DNA of 64,000 nt. Origin: UBA1672 sp050633285. GTDB lineage: Bacteria > Pseudomonadota > Alphaproteobacteria > Micavibrionales > Micavibrionaceae. The stretch's first letter is position 1, and each line of letters opens with the position of its first letter. This document shows, one piece after another, positions 8,373 through 17,875 of this stretch. The position numbers and the translations under genes are program-made. The notes under the pieces were generated by a model. That model saw only the letters and a list, made by a program, of their open reading frames with translations. It was not told where the DNA came from and made no database searches. The stretch is taken from assembly GCA_050633285.1 (NCBI GenBank), contig JBOEGG010000004.1, positions 93,738 to 157,737 on the forward strand, read 5' to 3'.

Positions 8373-8401
8373 TTGACATATTTGTATATTAAGTTTACAA
8401 T
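8373..8401 (+). promoter_or_regulatory. Sigma70-type promoter of tetR-efflux operon
   Basis: TTGACA (8373-8378), a 17-bp spacer and TACAAT (8396-8401), about 40 bp upstream of the TetR start. The -10 lies inside the palindrome at 8394-8419. Confidence 0.75.
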
Positions 8402-8419
8402 TTATATATGTTTTGTAAA
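8394..8419. promoter_or_regulatory. Probable TetR operator
   Basis: An inverted repeat TTTACAA - 12 nt - TTGTAAA overlaps the -10 box of the tetR promoter. This is the expected place and form for an autoregulatory TetR-family operator; binding by the adjacent regulator is inference. Confidence 0.65.
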
Positions 8420-8441
8420 TTATGTTAGGTTTGTCGTTTAA

Positions 8442-9017
8442 ATGAATGATATTGCTCAAGGAAATCCAGATATAGATGAAACGCTTTTGGCGGCGTTGAA
8501 GGTGTTTATACATTATGGGTACCGTAAAACATCATTGGATGATGTTGCGCAGGCGGTTGGTGTCTCGCGGCAAACCTTGTATCAGCGCTATACGAATAAA
8601 GAGACGTTATTTAAGTTATCCCTAGAGATGTGTTTGGAAGATTCTTTGGTGCGCTGTAGGGCGGTTGCGAAAGAGGCTGGTGGTGATGTTGAAGATAAAC
8701 TGTTCCGTATTTTCGATATATGGGGCGGTGAGTATGTTGAGATGTTGAGGTCTTCACCGCATGCAGCAGAAGTTATGGAAGCATCGGAAGCTTTGGTTGG
8801 TGATTTGTGTGAGACCAAGATGGACGAGTTCGCAGGCATTCTTCGTGAAGTTTTGGAAAGCTTTGGTCTTCCGGTTTTAAAAGATGAGCGTATATCGGCG
8901 CATAAGCTTGCAGAGATTATGAACTTCACTGCGAAGGGGTTATTTCATAAAGCAAAAGATTATGAACATTTTTCGGAGCAAATTCGCACGACTATTTTCG
9001 TGATGTGCAGGATTTAG
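8442..9017 (+). CDS. TetR/AcrR-family transcriptional regulator
   Basis: A 191-residue protein with an N-terminal TetR helix-turn-helix (TSLDDVAQAVGVSRQTLYQR, residues ~27-46, then YTNKETLF) and a helical ligand-binding C-terminal domain. It is the first gene of a same-strand unit with an SDR enzyme and an RND tripartite pump. By analogy with such loci it represses the unit and is released by a pump substrate. The palindrome over its promoter is the likely operator. Confidence 0.93.
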   Translation: MNDIAQGNPDIDETLLAALKVFIHYGYRKTSLDDVAQAVGVSRQTLYQRYTNKETLFKLSLEMCLEDSLVRCRAVAKEAGGDVEDKLFRIFDIWGGEYVEMLRSSPHAAEVMEASEALVGDLCETKMDEFAGILREVLESFGLPVLKDERISAHKLAEIMNFTAKGLFHKAKDYEHFSEQIRTTIFVMCRI

Positions 9018-9038
9018 TGAGAAAGAGGGATTCGTAAT

Positions 9039-9980
9039 ATGCAGACGAAGATAAAAGATAGTGGCTTTACTGATTGGTCTTTGGCAAATTTGCCGAATTT
9101 GAGTGGTAAAAGATACTTTATTACAGGCGGTAATTCTGGTGTTGGTTTTGAAGCAGCAAAGATGCTTGCCGGAGCGGGTGCCGACATTATTATCGGATGT
9201 CGCAATCTTATAAAAGCGCAGCAAGCAGTTAAAGAGATAGAGGTAGTGTCTTCTGGTGGTGTTGTTGAAACCGTTGCGTTGGATTTGTCACAAAAATCGT
9301 CTGTGAAAGAGTGTGCGGATGGTTTAAAGCAACGTTATGACACGTTGGACGGTTTGATTAATAATGCGGGTATTATGATGACACCGCAAACAATGACAGA
9401 GGACGGGTTTGAACTTCAATTAGCGACAAATCATTTAGGCCATTTTTTGTTGGCTGGTTTATTATATGACCTCGTTGAGGCGGCGTCAGGGCGTATTGTT
9501 GTTGTCGCAAGTATCATACATAAGCAAGGCGAAATCCATTTTAATGATTTGATGATGAAGGATAATTACAGTCCGGTTAAAGCCTATGCTCAAAGTAAAT
9601 TGGCGAATTTGATGTTTGCATTAGAACTTGACCGTCGATTACAGGCTGCGGGTAGTCGTGTTTCGTGCATTGCTTGCCATCCGGGGTATTCTGCAACGAA
9701 TCTACAGGCAACGGGGCCTTTTGGAATGATAAAAGCATTGATGAAAGTGTTGAACCCTTTATTTGCGCAATCACCTGTTAATGGCGCATTGCCGGAGGTT
9801 CTTAGTGTTGCAGGTGAAGAGGCAATAGCAGGGGCATATTATGGGCCGCAATCTATGGGAGAGGCCAGAGGGAAAGTGAGTGATGCAAAAGTCGCATCGC
9901 AGGCATTGGATAAAGAGGCGGCGGTACGTTTATGGGATGAGAGTGAGAAGCTTTTGGACTATCAGTGGCCTCAATTATAG
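9039..9980 (+). CDS. SDR-family NAD(P)-dependent oxidoreductase
   Basis: A 313-residue short-chain dehydrogenase. The Rossmann glycine motif TGGNSGVG is at residues 29-36, NNAG near 108, and the catalytic YxxxK in YAQSK near 182. Sequence around INNAGIMMTP and ATNHLGHFLL resembles the retinol dehydrogenase/WW-domain oxidoreductase-like branch. The substrate cannot be read from sequence. A good ribosome site (AGAGGGA) precedes the ATG. It sits between the regulator and the efflux genes, so it may modify a compound also exported by the pump. Confidence 0.9.
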   Translation: MQTKIKDSGFTDWSLANLPNLSGKRYFITGGNSGVGFEAAKMLAGAGADIIIGCRNLIKAQQAVKEIEVVSSGGVVETVALDLSQKSSVKECADGLKQRYDTLDGLINNAGIMMTPQTMTEDGFELQLATNHLGHFLLAGLLYDLVEAASGRIVVVASIIHKQGEIHFNDLMMKDNYSPVKAYAQSKLANLMFALELDRRLQAAGSRVSCIACHPGYSATNLQATGPFGMIKALMKVLNPLFAQSPVNGALPEVLSVAGEEAIAGAYYGPQSMGEARGKVSDAKVASQALDKEAAVRLWDESEKLLDYQWPQL

Positions 9981-10028
9981 AAAAATTATGAATTAGATAT
10001 CGAGAATTAGTAAAAGAAAGTCATAATA

Positions 10029-11156
10029 ATGATGAAGAATATTAAAATCCTTACACTTGCCGCAGTTGCGGCTTTATCGTTGTCTGCGTGCAATGATAAA
10101 CAAGATAACGCGATGGGGCACCAGATGGGTGGCGCTGTTCCGGTACGTGTTGAAACAACGCAAGCGCGTATGATAACGGAATGGGACGAATTTACAGGAC
10201 GCTTTCAAGCGGCGCAACGTGTTGAGATACGTGCACGGGTCAGTGGTTACCTTGATGATATAAAATTTGAAGATGGACAGATTGTTCAAAAGGGTGATGT
10301 TCTTTTTGTTATTGACCAACGTCCGTTTACAATTGCGTTAAATAGTGAGACAGCGCGTTTTGAGCTTGCGGATAAGGAATTCAGGCGCGCGCGTAATTTA
10401 CGTAAATCAAAGGCGATATCAGAAGAAGATTATGATCAGAGATTACAAGAAATGCGTATTGCAAAAGCAACGCTGGATGAGGCGAAGTTGAATTTAGAGT
10501 TTACGGAAGTCCGTGCGCCTTTTACCGGACGGATTAGTCGTAATCGTGTTGATGTTGGTAGTTTGGTGAGTGGTGGTAGTGCGAATGCTACATTGTTGAC
10601 TGTTTTAGTTTCTATTGCACCTATTGAACTTTATTTCGAGGGTAGTGAAGCGGATGTTCTTCGTTATATGCGTGCGGCGGAAAATGGTGAAATTCCAAGA
10701 GATCGCGGTAAAGAACATGCCGTGTTTGCACGTTTGCAGGATGAAGATGAGTTTATGCATGAGGGGAAAATAAACTTCCTTGATAATGAACTTAATCAAG
10801 ATACAGGTACAATTCAGGTTCGTGCAGTTTTTGATAATCAAGAAGGGTTTCTTGAGCCGGGTTTGTTTGCGCGTTTGCGTATTTCAATGGGTAAACCATC
10901 TAAGCGTGTTGTTGTACCACCGCAGGTTATTGGTACAGAACAAACACGTAAATATGTTTATGCGTTGGATGGTGAAAGTAAGGCTATGCGCAAATACGTG
11001 GTCTTAGGTTCTCTTACGGATGATGGAATGCGCGTTGTTAAATCCGGTTTGGAGGAAAATGAGCGTATTATCGTTGGTGGTCTACATATGGTTCAACCGG
11101 GGACATTAATTGCACCAATTGAGGCGAATGCAGAAGCCGCGCAGGGAGTAGAATAA
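10029..11156 (+). CDS. RND efflux periplasmic adaptor (MFP), lipoprotein
   Basis: A 375-residue adaptor of the AcrA/MexE type. The lipoprotein signal ends in LSLSAC (Cys21, counting from the first of two adjacent ATGs). Biotinyl-lipoyl-like halves (VEIRARVSGYLDDI and VRAPFTGRISRNRVDVGSLV) flank an alpha-hairpin (residues ~105-150), then beta-barrel and membrane-proximal domains. It links the inner-membrane pump to the outer-membrane channel. Its stop overlaps the permease ATG by one base (TAATG), so the two are translationally coupled. Confidence 0.95.
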   Translation: MMKNIKILTLAAVAALSLSACNDKQDNAMGHQMGGAVPVRVETTQARMITEWDEFTGRFQAAQRVEIRARVSGYLDDIKFEDGQIVQKGDVLFVIDQRPFTIALNSETARFELADKEFRRARNLRKSKAISEEDYDQRLQEMRIAKATLDEAKLNLEFTEVRAPFTGRISRNRVDVGSLVSGGSANATLLTVLVSIAPIELYFEGSEADVLRYMRAAENGEIPRDRGKEHAVFARLQDEDEFMHEGKINFLDNELNQDTGTIQVRAVFDNQEGFLEPGLFARLRISMGKPSKRVVVPPQVIGTEQTRKYVYALDGESKAMRKYVVLGSLTDDGMRVVKSGLEENERIIVGGLHMVQPGTLIAPIEANAEAAQGVE

Positions 11157-14100
11157 TGAAATTTACACATTTCTTTATTGATCGCCCGCGTTTTGCGATG
11201 GTGGTATCAAGTTTTATCGTTATTTTTGGTTTGTTGTCTTACTTTGCATTGCCAGTGTCGCAGTATCCAGAGATTGCACCGCCACAGGTGCAAGTGATTG
11301 CGGTATATCCGGGTGCGAATGCGGAAACTATTGCGCAAACTGTTGCTACACCGTTAGAGCAGGAAATTAACGGTGTTGAGAATATGCTTTATATGTCGTC
11401 ACAGGCGACAAATGATGGGCGTATGACATTGAGTGTGACATTTAGATCCGGTACGGATATTGATACTGCGCAGGTTCTTGTTCAAAACCGTGTTGCTGCG
11501 GCAGAACCGAGATTACCGGAGGCTGTGCGTAGGCTTGGTGTGACGACTATTAAAAACTCACCTGATTTCTTGATGGTGATTAACTTATTCTCACCAGATC
11601 GTACATATGATCAGAACTTTATTGGAAACTATGCCAGTCTGGAAATTAGTGACAGGTTAAAACGTGTTGAAGGTGTTGGTAATTCACAAGTCTTTGGTGC
11701 AAGTGAATATGCGATGCGTTTGTGGCTTGACCCTGATCGTATGTCATCATTGGATTTAACATCTGAGGATGTTCTTGATGCAGTACGTAGCCAGAATATT
11801 CAGGTTGCTGGTGGTATTTTGAACCAATCTCCTGTGCCGTCGCAACTTGCGTTTGAATTGACGGTGCAAACACAAGGGCGGTTGATCACTATTCCTGAAT
11901 TTGAAAATGTTATTGTGAAATCGGGTGAGAATGGTGCGCTTGTACGATTAAAGGACGTTGCACGCGTGGAACTTGGTGCGCGTGATTATGTAACGCGTGG
12001 CTATTTAGGAAAAACACCTTCTGTTGGGGTTTTATTGACGATGCGTCCGGGGGCGAATGCGCTTGAGACAGCGGATAGAGCTTTGGCAGCGATGAATGAA
12101 ATGGCGCAGAGCTTTCCGCAGGATCTGGAATATAAGGTTGTTTATAATCCGACGAATTACATTGCGGAGTCTATTAGTGAAGTTTTCACAACGTTGTTTC
12201 AAGCGATGTTGTTTGTTGTGCTTGTGATTATTGTCTTCTTGCAAAGTTGGCGTACGGCGATCATTCCGGTGATTGCAATTCCAATTTCGTTGATCGGGAC
12301 GTTCGCGCTTATGCTTGGTTTTGGATATTCTTTGAATATGCTGTCCTTATTCGGGCTTGTTCTGGCCATTGGTATTGTGGTGGATGATGCGATTGTTGTT
12401 GTTGAAAATGTCGAACGGAAAGTGCGTGCGGGCGTTGAAATTAAAAAGGCCACGAAGGACACTATGGATGAGGTTGGGACGGCGTTAATTGCGACGAGTC
12501 TTGTTCTTGTTGCTGTGTTCTTACCGACTGTGTTGATGGAGGGGATTACAGGGCAATTTTATAAACAGTTTGGTGTGACTATTGCCGCTGCGACAATGTT
12601 ATCTACTGTGGTGTCTTTAACGCTTAGTCCTGCTATGGCAGCTATCTTCATGAAGGATCTCGGACAGAATGAAGGGCATAGTTTACTTTCTGCGCCTGCA
12701 CGTATGTTCAATAATTTTATGGATAAATTGTCGAACGGATATGGTTTTGTTGTTAGTAAAATTGTGCGTATGGGATTGCTGGTTTCTGTGTTGTATGTCG
12801 CACTTATCGGTTTGACGGGGTATCAATATTCTATGATACCGGGTGGTTTTATTCCGCCACAAGATCAGGGCTATACGATTACGGCTATTAATTTGCCATC
12901 AGGTGCGTCGTTAGAACGTACGGATGAAGTTGTGCAAAAAGCAACAGAAGCACTTTTGAAGATACCGGATGTTGAAAACTCAGTTGGGTTTGCCGGATTT
13001 TCAGGGGCGACATTTACAAATGCGAGTAATGCAGGTGCGATCTTTACCGTATTGAAACCTCTTGGGACACGTCGTGATATTGATACGATTATTGCGGATA
13101 TGCGCGCGGCGTTGTTTGCGATTGATGAAGCTTTCATTATTACAGTTCCGCCGCCACCTGTGCCGGGGATTGGTAATGCCGGTGGTTTCAAAATGATGGT
13201 ACAAGATCGTGCAGGGAAAGGTTTACCAGCATTGGAACAAGCCGCATGGGCATTGGCCATGGCAGCAAACCAAGCACCGGAAACGACTTCTGTTTACACA
13301 TTTTTTGAAACGAGTACACCACGTATTTACCTGGATATTGACCGTGAACGTGCACGTCGTTTGAAAGTGCCTTTGCAAAATGTGTTTAATGCTTTGGAAG
13401 TTAATCTTGGATCATCTTATGTGAATGACTTTAATTTTCTTGGTCGTACATTTCGTGTAACTGCGCAAGCCGATGCACCATATCGTTCTACGAGGGATGA
13501 TATATTGCGTTTGCGTGTACGTAATTCGGATGGGGACATGGTTCCTATTGGATCTCTTGCGACTGTTGAAGATACTTCGGGTCCTTTGCGTGTGCCGCGT
13601 TATAATTTATATCCTGCGGCAGGGGTGAGTGGTAACACTGCGCCAGGCTATAGTTCCGGTGAGGCGCTTGCACGTATGGAGGCATTAGCGGAGCAAGTGC
13701 TGCCTGATGGTTTTGGATATGAATGGACGGAGCTTGCATATCAAGAAAAAGCGACCGGAAATACTGCGATTATGATTTTCTGTTTGGCTGTCTTGTTTGT
13801 ATTCTTACTGTTGGCTGCGCAATATGAAAGTTGGACTTTGCCTCTTGCGATTATTTTGATTGTACCTATGTGTTTGCTTTCTGCGGGAGCGGGGTTGTTG
13901 ATTATGGGGATGGATAATAATGTTCTGACGCAGATCGGTTTGATCGTTTTGGTTGGATTGGCATCAAAGAATGCGATTTTGATCGTTGAATTTTCTAAGC
14001 AGAATGAAGATGATGAAGGTATGGATAGATGGCAGGCTGCTATTCAGGCATCTAAAACACGTTTACGCCCAATATTGATGACGGCATTTTCGTTTATTCT

Positions 14101-14305
14101 TGGTGTTATTCCGTTGCTTGTTGCTTCAGGGGCAGGATTTGAAATGCGTCAGGCGATTGGTGTCACTGTGTTTAGTGGTATGCTTGGTGTGACGATATTT
14201 GGTTTATTTTTTACACCCGTGTTTTACGTGTTATGCCGTAAACTTGCAGGGTTTGGACAAAGTGCAGCGAAGAAGACAATGAAAAAGGATACTAAAAATG
14301 CGTAA
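11156..14305 (+). CDS. RND multidrug efflux permease, HAE1 family
   Basis: A 1,049-residue AcrB/MexF-type pump with the usual family length and layout: an N-terminal membrane helix, two large periplasmic porter/docking regions and twelve membrane helices. The proton-relay aspartate pair is in IVVDDAIVVVENVER (D410/D411), and FFIDRPRFA at the N-terminus is typical. It takes substrates from the periplasm or membrane and uses proton influx. It is in one operon with its adaptor upstream (1-nt overlap) and outer-membrane factor downstream (8-nt overlap). Confidence 0.97.
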   Translation: MKFTHFFIDRPRFAMVVSSFIVIFGLLSYFALPVSQYPEIAPPQVQVIAVYPGANAETIAQTVATPLEQEINGVENMLYMSSQATNDGRMTLSVTFRSGTDIDTAQVLVQNRVAAAEPRLPEAVRRLGVTTIKNSPDFLMVINLFSPDRTYDQNFIGNYASLEISDRLKRVEGVGNSQVFGASEYAMRLWLDPDRMSSLDLTSEDVLDAVRSQNIQVAGGILNQSPVPSQLAFELTVQTQGRLITIPEFENVIVKSGENGALVRLKDVARVELGARDYVTRGYLGKTPSVGVLLTMRPGANALETADRALAAMNEMAQSFPQDLEYKVVYNPTNYIAESISEVFTTLFQAMLFVVLVIIVFLQSWRTAIIPVIAIPISLIGTFALMLGFGYSLNMLSLFGLVLAIGIVVDDAIVVVENVERKVRAGVEIKKATKDTMDEVGTALIATSLVLVAVFLPTVLMEGITGQFYKQFGVTIAAATMLSTVVSLTLSPAMAAIFMKDLGQNEGHSLLSAPARMFNNFMDKLSNGYGFVVSKIVRMGLLVSVLYVALIGLTGYQYSMIPGGFIPPQDQGYTITAINLPSGASLERTDEVVQKATEALLKIPDVENSVGFAGFSGATFTNASNAGAIFTVLKPLGTRRDIDTIIADMRAALFAIDEAFIITVPPPPVPGIGNAGGFKMMVQDRAGKGLPALEQAAWALAMAANQAPETTSVYTFFETSTPRIYLDIDRERARRLKVPLQNVFNALEVNLGSSYVNDFNFLGRTFRVTAQADAPYRSTRDDILRLRVRNSDGDMVPIGSLATVEDTSGPLRVPRYNLYPAAGVSGNTAPGYSSGEALARMEALAEQVLPDGFGYEWTELAYQEKATGNTAIMIFCLAVLFVFLLLAAQYESWTLPLAIILIVPMCLLSAGAGLLIMGMDNNVLTQIGLIVLVGLASKNAILIVEFSKQNEDDEGMDRWQAAIQASKTRLRPILMTAFSFILGVIPLLVASGAGFEMRQAIGVTVFSGMLGVTIFGLFFTPVFYVLCRKLAGFGQSAAKKTMKKDTKNA

Positions 14306-15725
14306 GGTAAAAACAATATTATTGGCTTCAGTGTGCGTTGCTACATTGTCAGCTTGTGTTTCATCCAGGGATTATGCCATGCCTGCTGCGCCGGAAGGGT
14401 TTGAGAGTGTTACTTTGCAAGAAGAACAAGCAAGCGCAGTATTTCAAGTGGCTGAGCCGGTTTCTGATTGGTGGAAGGAGTTACAGGATGAGAAGCTTGA
14501 CGGGTTAATCGGAGGCGCTGTTGAGCGTAATAAAGATGTTGAGATTGCAATGGCGAATTTGCAAGAGGCGCGATCCCTTAGGAAAGAAGCGCAATTTGAT
14601 TATGTGCCAACTGTCCGTTCAAGCGGTGGATATACCCATACGCGCGGAAGTGAAGAAGTGCCCGGTGGTAATGTAGGAGATCGCGAATCTGATTTGCACA
14701 ATGCGCAACTTGATGCGTCGTGGGAGCTTGATTTTTTTGGTCGGGTTCGTGCGCGTGTAAAGGCGGCAAATGCACGTGAGGAGCAAGCACTTGCGAATAT
14801 GCGCGATGTTTATGTGATTATTGCAGCGGATGTTGCCAGTACATATATCGAGCTTCGTGGATTACAATATCGTTTAGATATTGCGCAGCGTAATGCAGAA
14901 AATCAAAAAGAGACATATGATTTAAGTGTACGTCTTGCCGGTGGCGGACGAAACTCACAGCTTGATGTGGTACGTGCGCAGACGCAGTTGGAGTTAACCC
15001 GTTCGACGATACCGTCTTTAGAGGCGGCGATTACTGCCAATATTCATAGATTATCTGTTTTGACGGGGCAAGTGCCAGATGCATTACGTGCAGATTTGAG
15101 TGTTAAGCAGGCATTGCCAACTGTTCCGCAGGTCGTGAATGTTGGTGAGGTTAAGGATTTATTACGTCGCAGACCTGACATTCAAGTTGCGGAAAAATCT
15201 TTTGAGGCAAGTATTGCTGATTATAATATCTCTGTTGCGGATCAGTTCCCGTCGATTCAGTTGCTTGGAAATATCGGGTTTTCTGCGACTAACCTTTCGG
15301 ACTTTGGGGCATCTGCTTTGAGTGCGGGAATTGGGCCACAACTCTCATGGGCGGCATTTGATTTTGGCCGTGTGAAAGCACGTATCCGTCAAAACGATGC
15401 AAGAGCGCAGGCTGCGTTATCAACATATGAAAAAACGATTCTAGAGGCTTTGGAAGACTTACAAACTTCTATGAATAATTTTGTGAAGGAAGAGGAGCGT
15501 CGCGGACGTTTACAAACAGCAGCACGTTTGAGTAAAGAAGCGGCGTCACTGGCGCGTGTACGTTACGAAGCGGGTGTTGATGCTTTTATTGATGTATTGA
15601 ACGCGGAAGCGACATTGTTAGAGGCGGAAGATACTTTGGCACAGAGCGAGATTAGCGCAGCGTTGAATCTTATTGCGATTTATAAAGCACTTGGCGGTGG
15701 TTGGGATTTGGCTGAAGTTCAGTAA
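14298..15725 (+). CDS. Outer-membrane efflux lipoprotein, NodT/OprM family
   Basis: A 475-residue outer-membrane factor. The signal peptide has lipobox LSAC (Cys20). Two repeated outer-membrane-efflux domains follow; the second starts near the RRRPDIQVAEKSFEASIADY motif typical of the family. The long helices form the periplasmic tunnel of a trimer. It completes the tripartite RND pump and overlaps the permease end by 8 nt. Confidence 0.95.
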   Translation: MRKVKTILLASVCVATLSACVSSRDYAMPAAPEGFESVTLQEEQASAVFQVAEPVSDWWKELQDEKLDGLIGGAVERNKDVEIAMANLQEARSLRKEAQFDYVPTVRSSGGYTHTRGSEEVPGGNVGDRESDLHNAQLDASWELDFFGRVRARVKAANAREEQALANMRDVYVIIAADVASTYIELRGLQYRLDIAQRNAENQKETYDLSVRLAGGGRNSQLDVVRAQTQLELTRSTIPSLEAAITANIHRLSVLTGQVPDALRADLSVKQALPTVPQVVNVGEVKDLLRRRPDIQVAEKSFEASIADYNISVADQFPSIQLLGNIGFSATNLSDFGASALSAGIGPQLSWAAFDFGRVKARIRQNDARAQAALSTYEKTILEALEDLQTSMNNFVKEEERRGRLQTAARLSKEAASLARVRYEAGVDAFIDVLNAEATLLEAEDTLAQSEISAALNLIAIYKALGGGWDLAEVQ

Positions 15726-16112
15726 TATTTCTTTTATCTACTTAATATAATGTTTGATCGTGTTTGGATAAGCCAAGGGCGTAGGAACGTTGTGTTTTGG
15801 ATTAGGGAAAATAAAGTGTAAGGTTTATTTTACATAGAGCGGCACTTTCTAAATAACTGTCTTTTAAAAGATCATTCATTTACTGCATAGCTGAAATGAT
15901 AATATTGCACATATTTTGCTTACGATTTTTCTTGTAGTTTTACAGGATAGGAGTATATGTGTGCGCGATTTTATATAGTCGTCTGTCTTTAGAAACTGAC
16001 AGCGTTATGCGTTGTTCTCTTAGAAAATCTAAGCTTCGCTGCTTATGCTTTGTCACGTTTCTAAACCCATTGGGCTATAGCGTTTTGTTGTTTTTTATAA
16101 CACGGTGGTTTA
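15726..16112. other. Intergenic region between efflux operon and AAE transporter
   Basis: No gene seen. A weak A/T-only stem AAAATAAA/TTTATTTT (15808-15831) could help end the efflux transcript. No strong promoter could be assigned. Confidence 0.5.
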
Positions 16113-17783
16113 GTGATGGAAGTCGATGTTTATGAACTTTTGAAGAGTGACGAGGTTCTTGTTATCTTTTCGGTTATTAGTGTTGGTTATATTTTGGGAA
16201 AGATTAACTTTTTCGGAATTCAGTTAGGTAATGTGACCGGCGTATTGATCGCCGGTTTATTTTTTGGGGCATGGGGCTTTACCAGTAATCCGGTAACAGC
16301 AACATTTGGTTTTACAATCTTTATCTTTTGCGTTGGGTTACAAGCGGGGCCGAGCTTCTTTAGTGCGTTTGCCTCGGACGGGGCGCGTTATTTTGGCCTT
16401 TCAATTATTGTGGCGGTCACGGCGGTTTTACTTTGTTTAGGATTGGCACAAGTCTTTGATATGGAACTTGGTTTTTCTGCGGGAATGCTTGCAGGGTCTT
16501 TAACCAGTACGCCGACATTGGTTGGTGCGCAAGATGCGGTGACAAGTGGTCTTGTGAATTTGCCGGATGGCTTTTCGCAGGAAGATGCGATTAAGAATAT
16601 TAGTGTGGCCTATTCCCTGACGTATCTATTTGGTATTGGGGGATTGATGTTTGTTATTAAGTATATCCCAATTTTGTTCCGCATTGATTTACCGGCGGAA
16701 GCGCGCAAGATCAGTACGACAAAGGCACAGAATAAGCTTGCGATTGATGAGTATCATTTACCGATGGTGCGGACATATATGATCGAAAATGAAAAGCTAA
16801 TTGGAAAGAGTATTCGCCAGATTCAAGATGCAACCCAGCAGTATTTTACGGTTCTGGGAATTCGCCGTAGCGGTAATCTTATCGAAGTTAAGGGTGATAC
16901 AATTTTGGATGAAGGTGATGTGATTTCGGTGATTGCATCTGTGGCGCAGCATTCTATTGCTAAGTCCAAGGATATCACAGAAGTCTTTGACCGAGAGCTT
17001 TTGAACTATCGTATTCGTACAAAGGAAATAACAATTACAGACTCCGATTATATTGGCAATAATGTTGAGGGGCTGATGTTACCGGCGAAATATGGGTGTT
17101 ATGTGATTGGTATGCTTCGTGCGGGTATTGAATTGCCGGTTGATGCGCATACGGTGCTGCAAAAGGGCGATAAGCTTGAGGTGATTGGGGAAGAGAACCT
17201 GATTAACGAGGTGAGCGAGCGTATGGGTAGTATCGAGGCAGATGTCGAGAAAACCGACCTTCTTACAATGTGTGTCGGTGTTGCCTTTGGTTTGATGGTT
17301 GGTACGATCGTGATGAAGTTTGGCCAAATCTCTGTTGGTTTGGGAAGTGCAGGGGGCTTGCTTATGGTTGGTATCCTGATTGGTTTCTTACGTTCTGTTT
17401 ATCCGACATTTGGTGTCTTTCCGCGTGCGGCCAGAAATTTAATGATGGATCTGGGTATTGTGTTGTTCATGTCGTCAATTGGTTTGAATGCGGGTAGTAA
17501 AGTGTTTGAAGCATTGACATCTGTCGGCCCGATATTGGTGATTTCCGGTATATCAATTACGGTTATTCCGGTGTTGGTGGCCTTTGTCATTGGACGATAT
17601 GTGATGAAGATGAATGATGCGTTGTTGCTTGGTGCGATTACGGGGGCGATGACCTCTACACCATCACTTAATCTGGTTACTGATGCGGCGAAAAGTCAGG
17701 TTCCTGCACTTGGTTATGCGGGAAGTTATACGTTTGCCAATGTTATATTGACCTTTGCCGGTGCGATATTAGTCTTGTCTTAA
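16113..17783 (+). CDS. AAE-family transporter (YidE/YbjL-like) with two RCK_C domains
   Basis: A ~556-residue inner-membrane protein with two aspartate-alanine-exchanger-type membrane halves (residues ~15-185 and ~385-555). Each has the repeated signature TSTP (GSLTSTPTLVGAQDA and GAMTSTPSLNLVTDA). Between them lie two TrkA_C/RCK_C regulatory domains (~205-290 and ~295-375). The family exchanges amino or dicarboxylic acids; the substrate here is unknown. GTG at 16113 and ATG at 16116 are both possible starts. It stands alone and is followed by a strong terminator. Confidence 0.9.
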   Translation: MMEVDVYELLKSDEVLVIFSVISVGYILGKINFFGIQLGNVTGVLIAGLFFGAWGFTSNPVTATFGFTIFIFCVGLQAGPSFFSAFASDGARYFGLSIIVAVTAVLLCLGLAQVFDMELGFSAGMLAGSLTSTPTLVGAQDAVTSGLVNLPDGFSQEDAIKNISVAYSLTYLFGIGGLMFVIKYIPILFRIDLPAEARKISTTKAQNKLAIDEYHLPMVRTYMIENEKLIGKSIRQIQDATQQYFTVLGIRRSGNLIEVKGDTILDEGDVISVIASVAQHSIAKSKDITEVFDRELLNYRIRTKEITITDSDYIGNNVEGLMLPAKYGCYVIGMLRAGIELPVDAHTVLQKGDKLEVIGEENLINEVSERMGSIEADVEKTDLLTMCVGVAFGLMVGTIVMKFGQISVGLGSAGGLLMVGILIGFLRSVYPTFGVFPRAARNLMMDLGIVLFMSSIGLNAGSKVFEALTSVGPILVISGISITVIPVLVAFVIGRYVMKMNDALLLGAITGAMTSTPSLNLVTDAAKSQVPALGYAGSYTFANVILTFAGAILVLS

Positions 17784-17804
17784 AAGGGTTTAAGCTTTTT
17801 ACAT

Positions 17805-17875
17805 CCGCCATTTTCAGATATTGTGTTTCATGTCTTTATAGTGAAATGCTTATTTGAGAATGGCGGGTTTTTTTT
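17805..17875 (+). terminator. Long-stem terminator abutting next start codon
   Basis: A 16-bp stem (17805-17820 with 17851-17866, two G-U pairs, core CCGCCATT/AATGGCGG) with a partly paired ~30-nt loop is followed by G and eight T. The T-run touches the ATG of the following gene at 17876. Confidence 0.8.

Larger units (their letters stand above)
7964..8441. other. Intergenic region before efflux operon
   Basis: It holds a hairpin just after the 148-residue gene (GAGAAAG/CTTTCTC with an inner GATAC/GTATC, 7974-8005, no T-run), a short minus-strand frame that may be a gene remnant (8028-8135), and the tetR promoter/operator (8373-8419). The rest shows nothing I can support. Confidence 0.6.

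Noticed and set aside
915..8440. attR copy of the tRNA-Arg 3' end marking the far side of the island
   Set aside because: I looked for GGTTCGAATCC-like repeats to the right and saw none, so the right boundary is not assigned.
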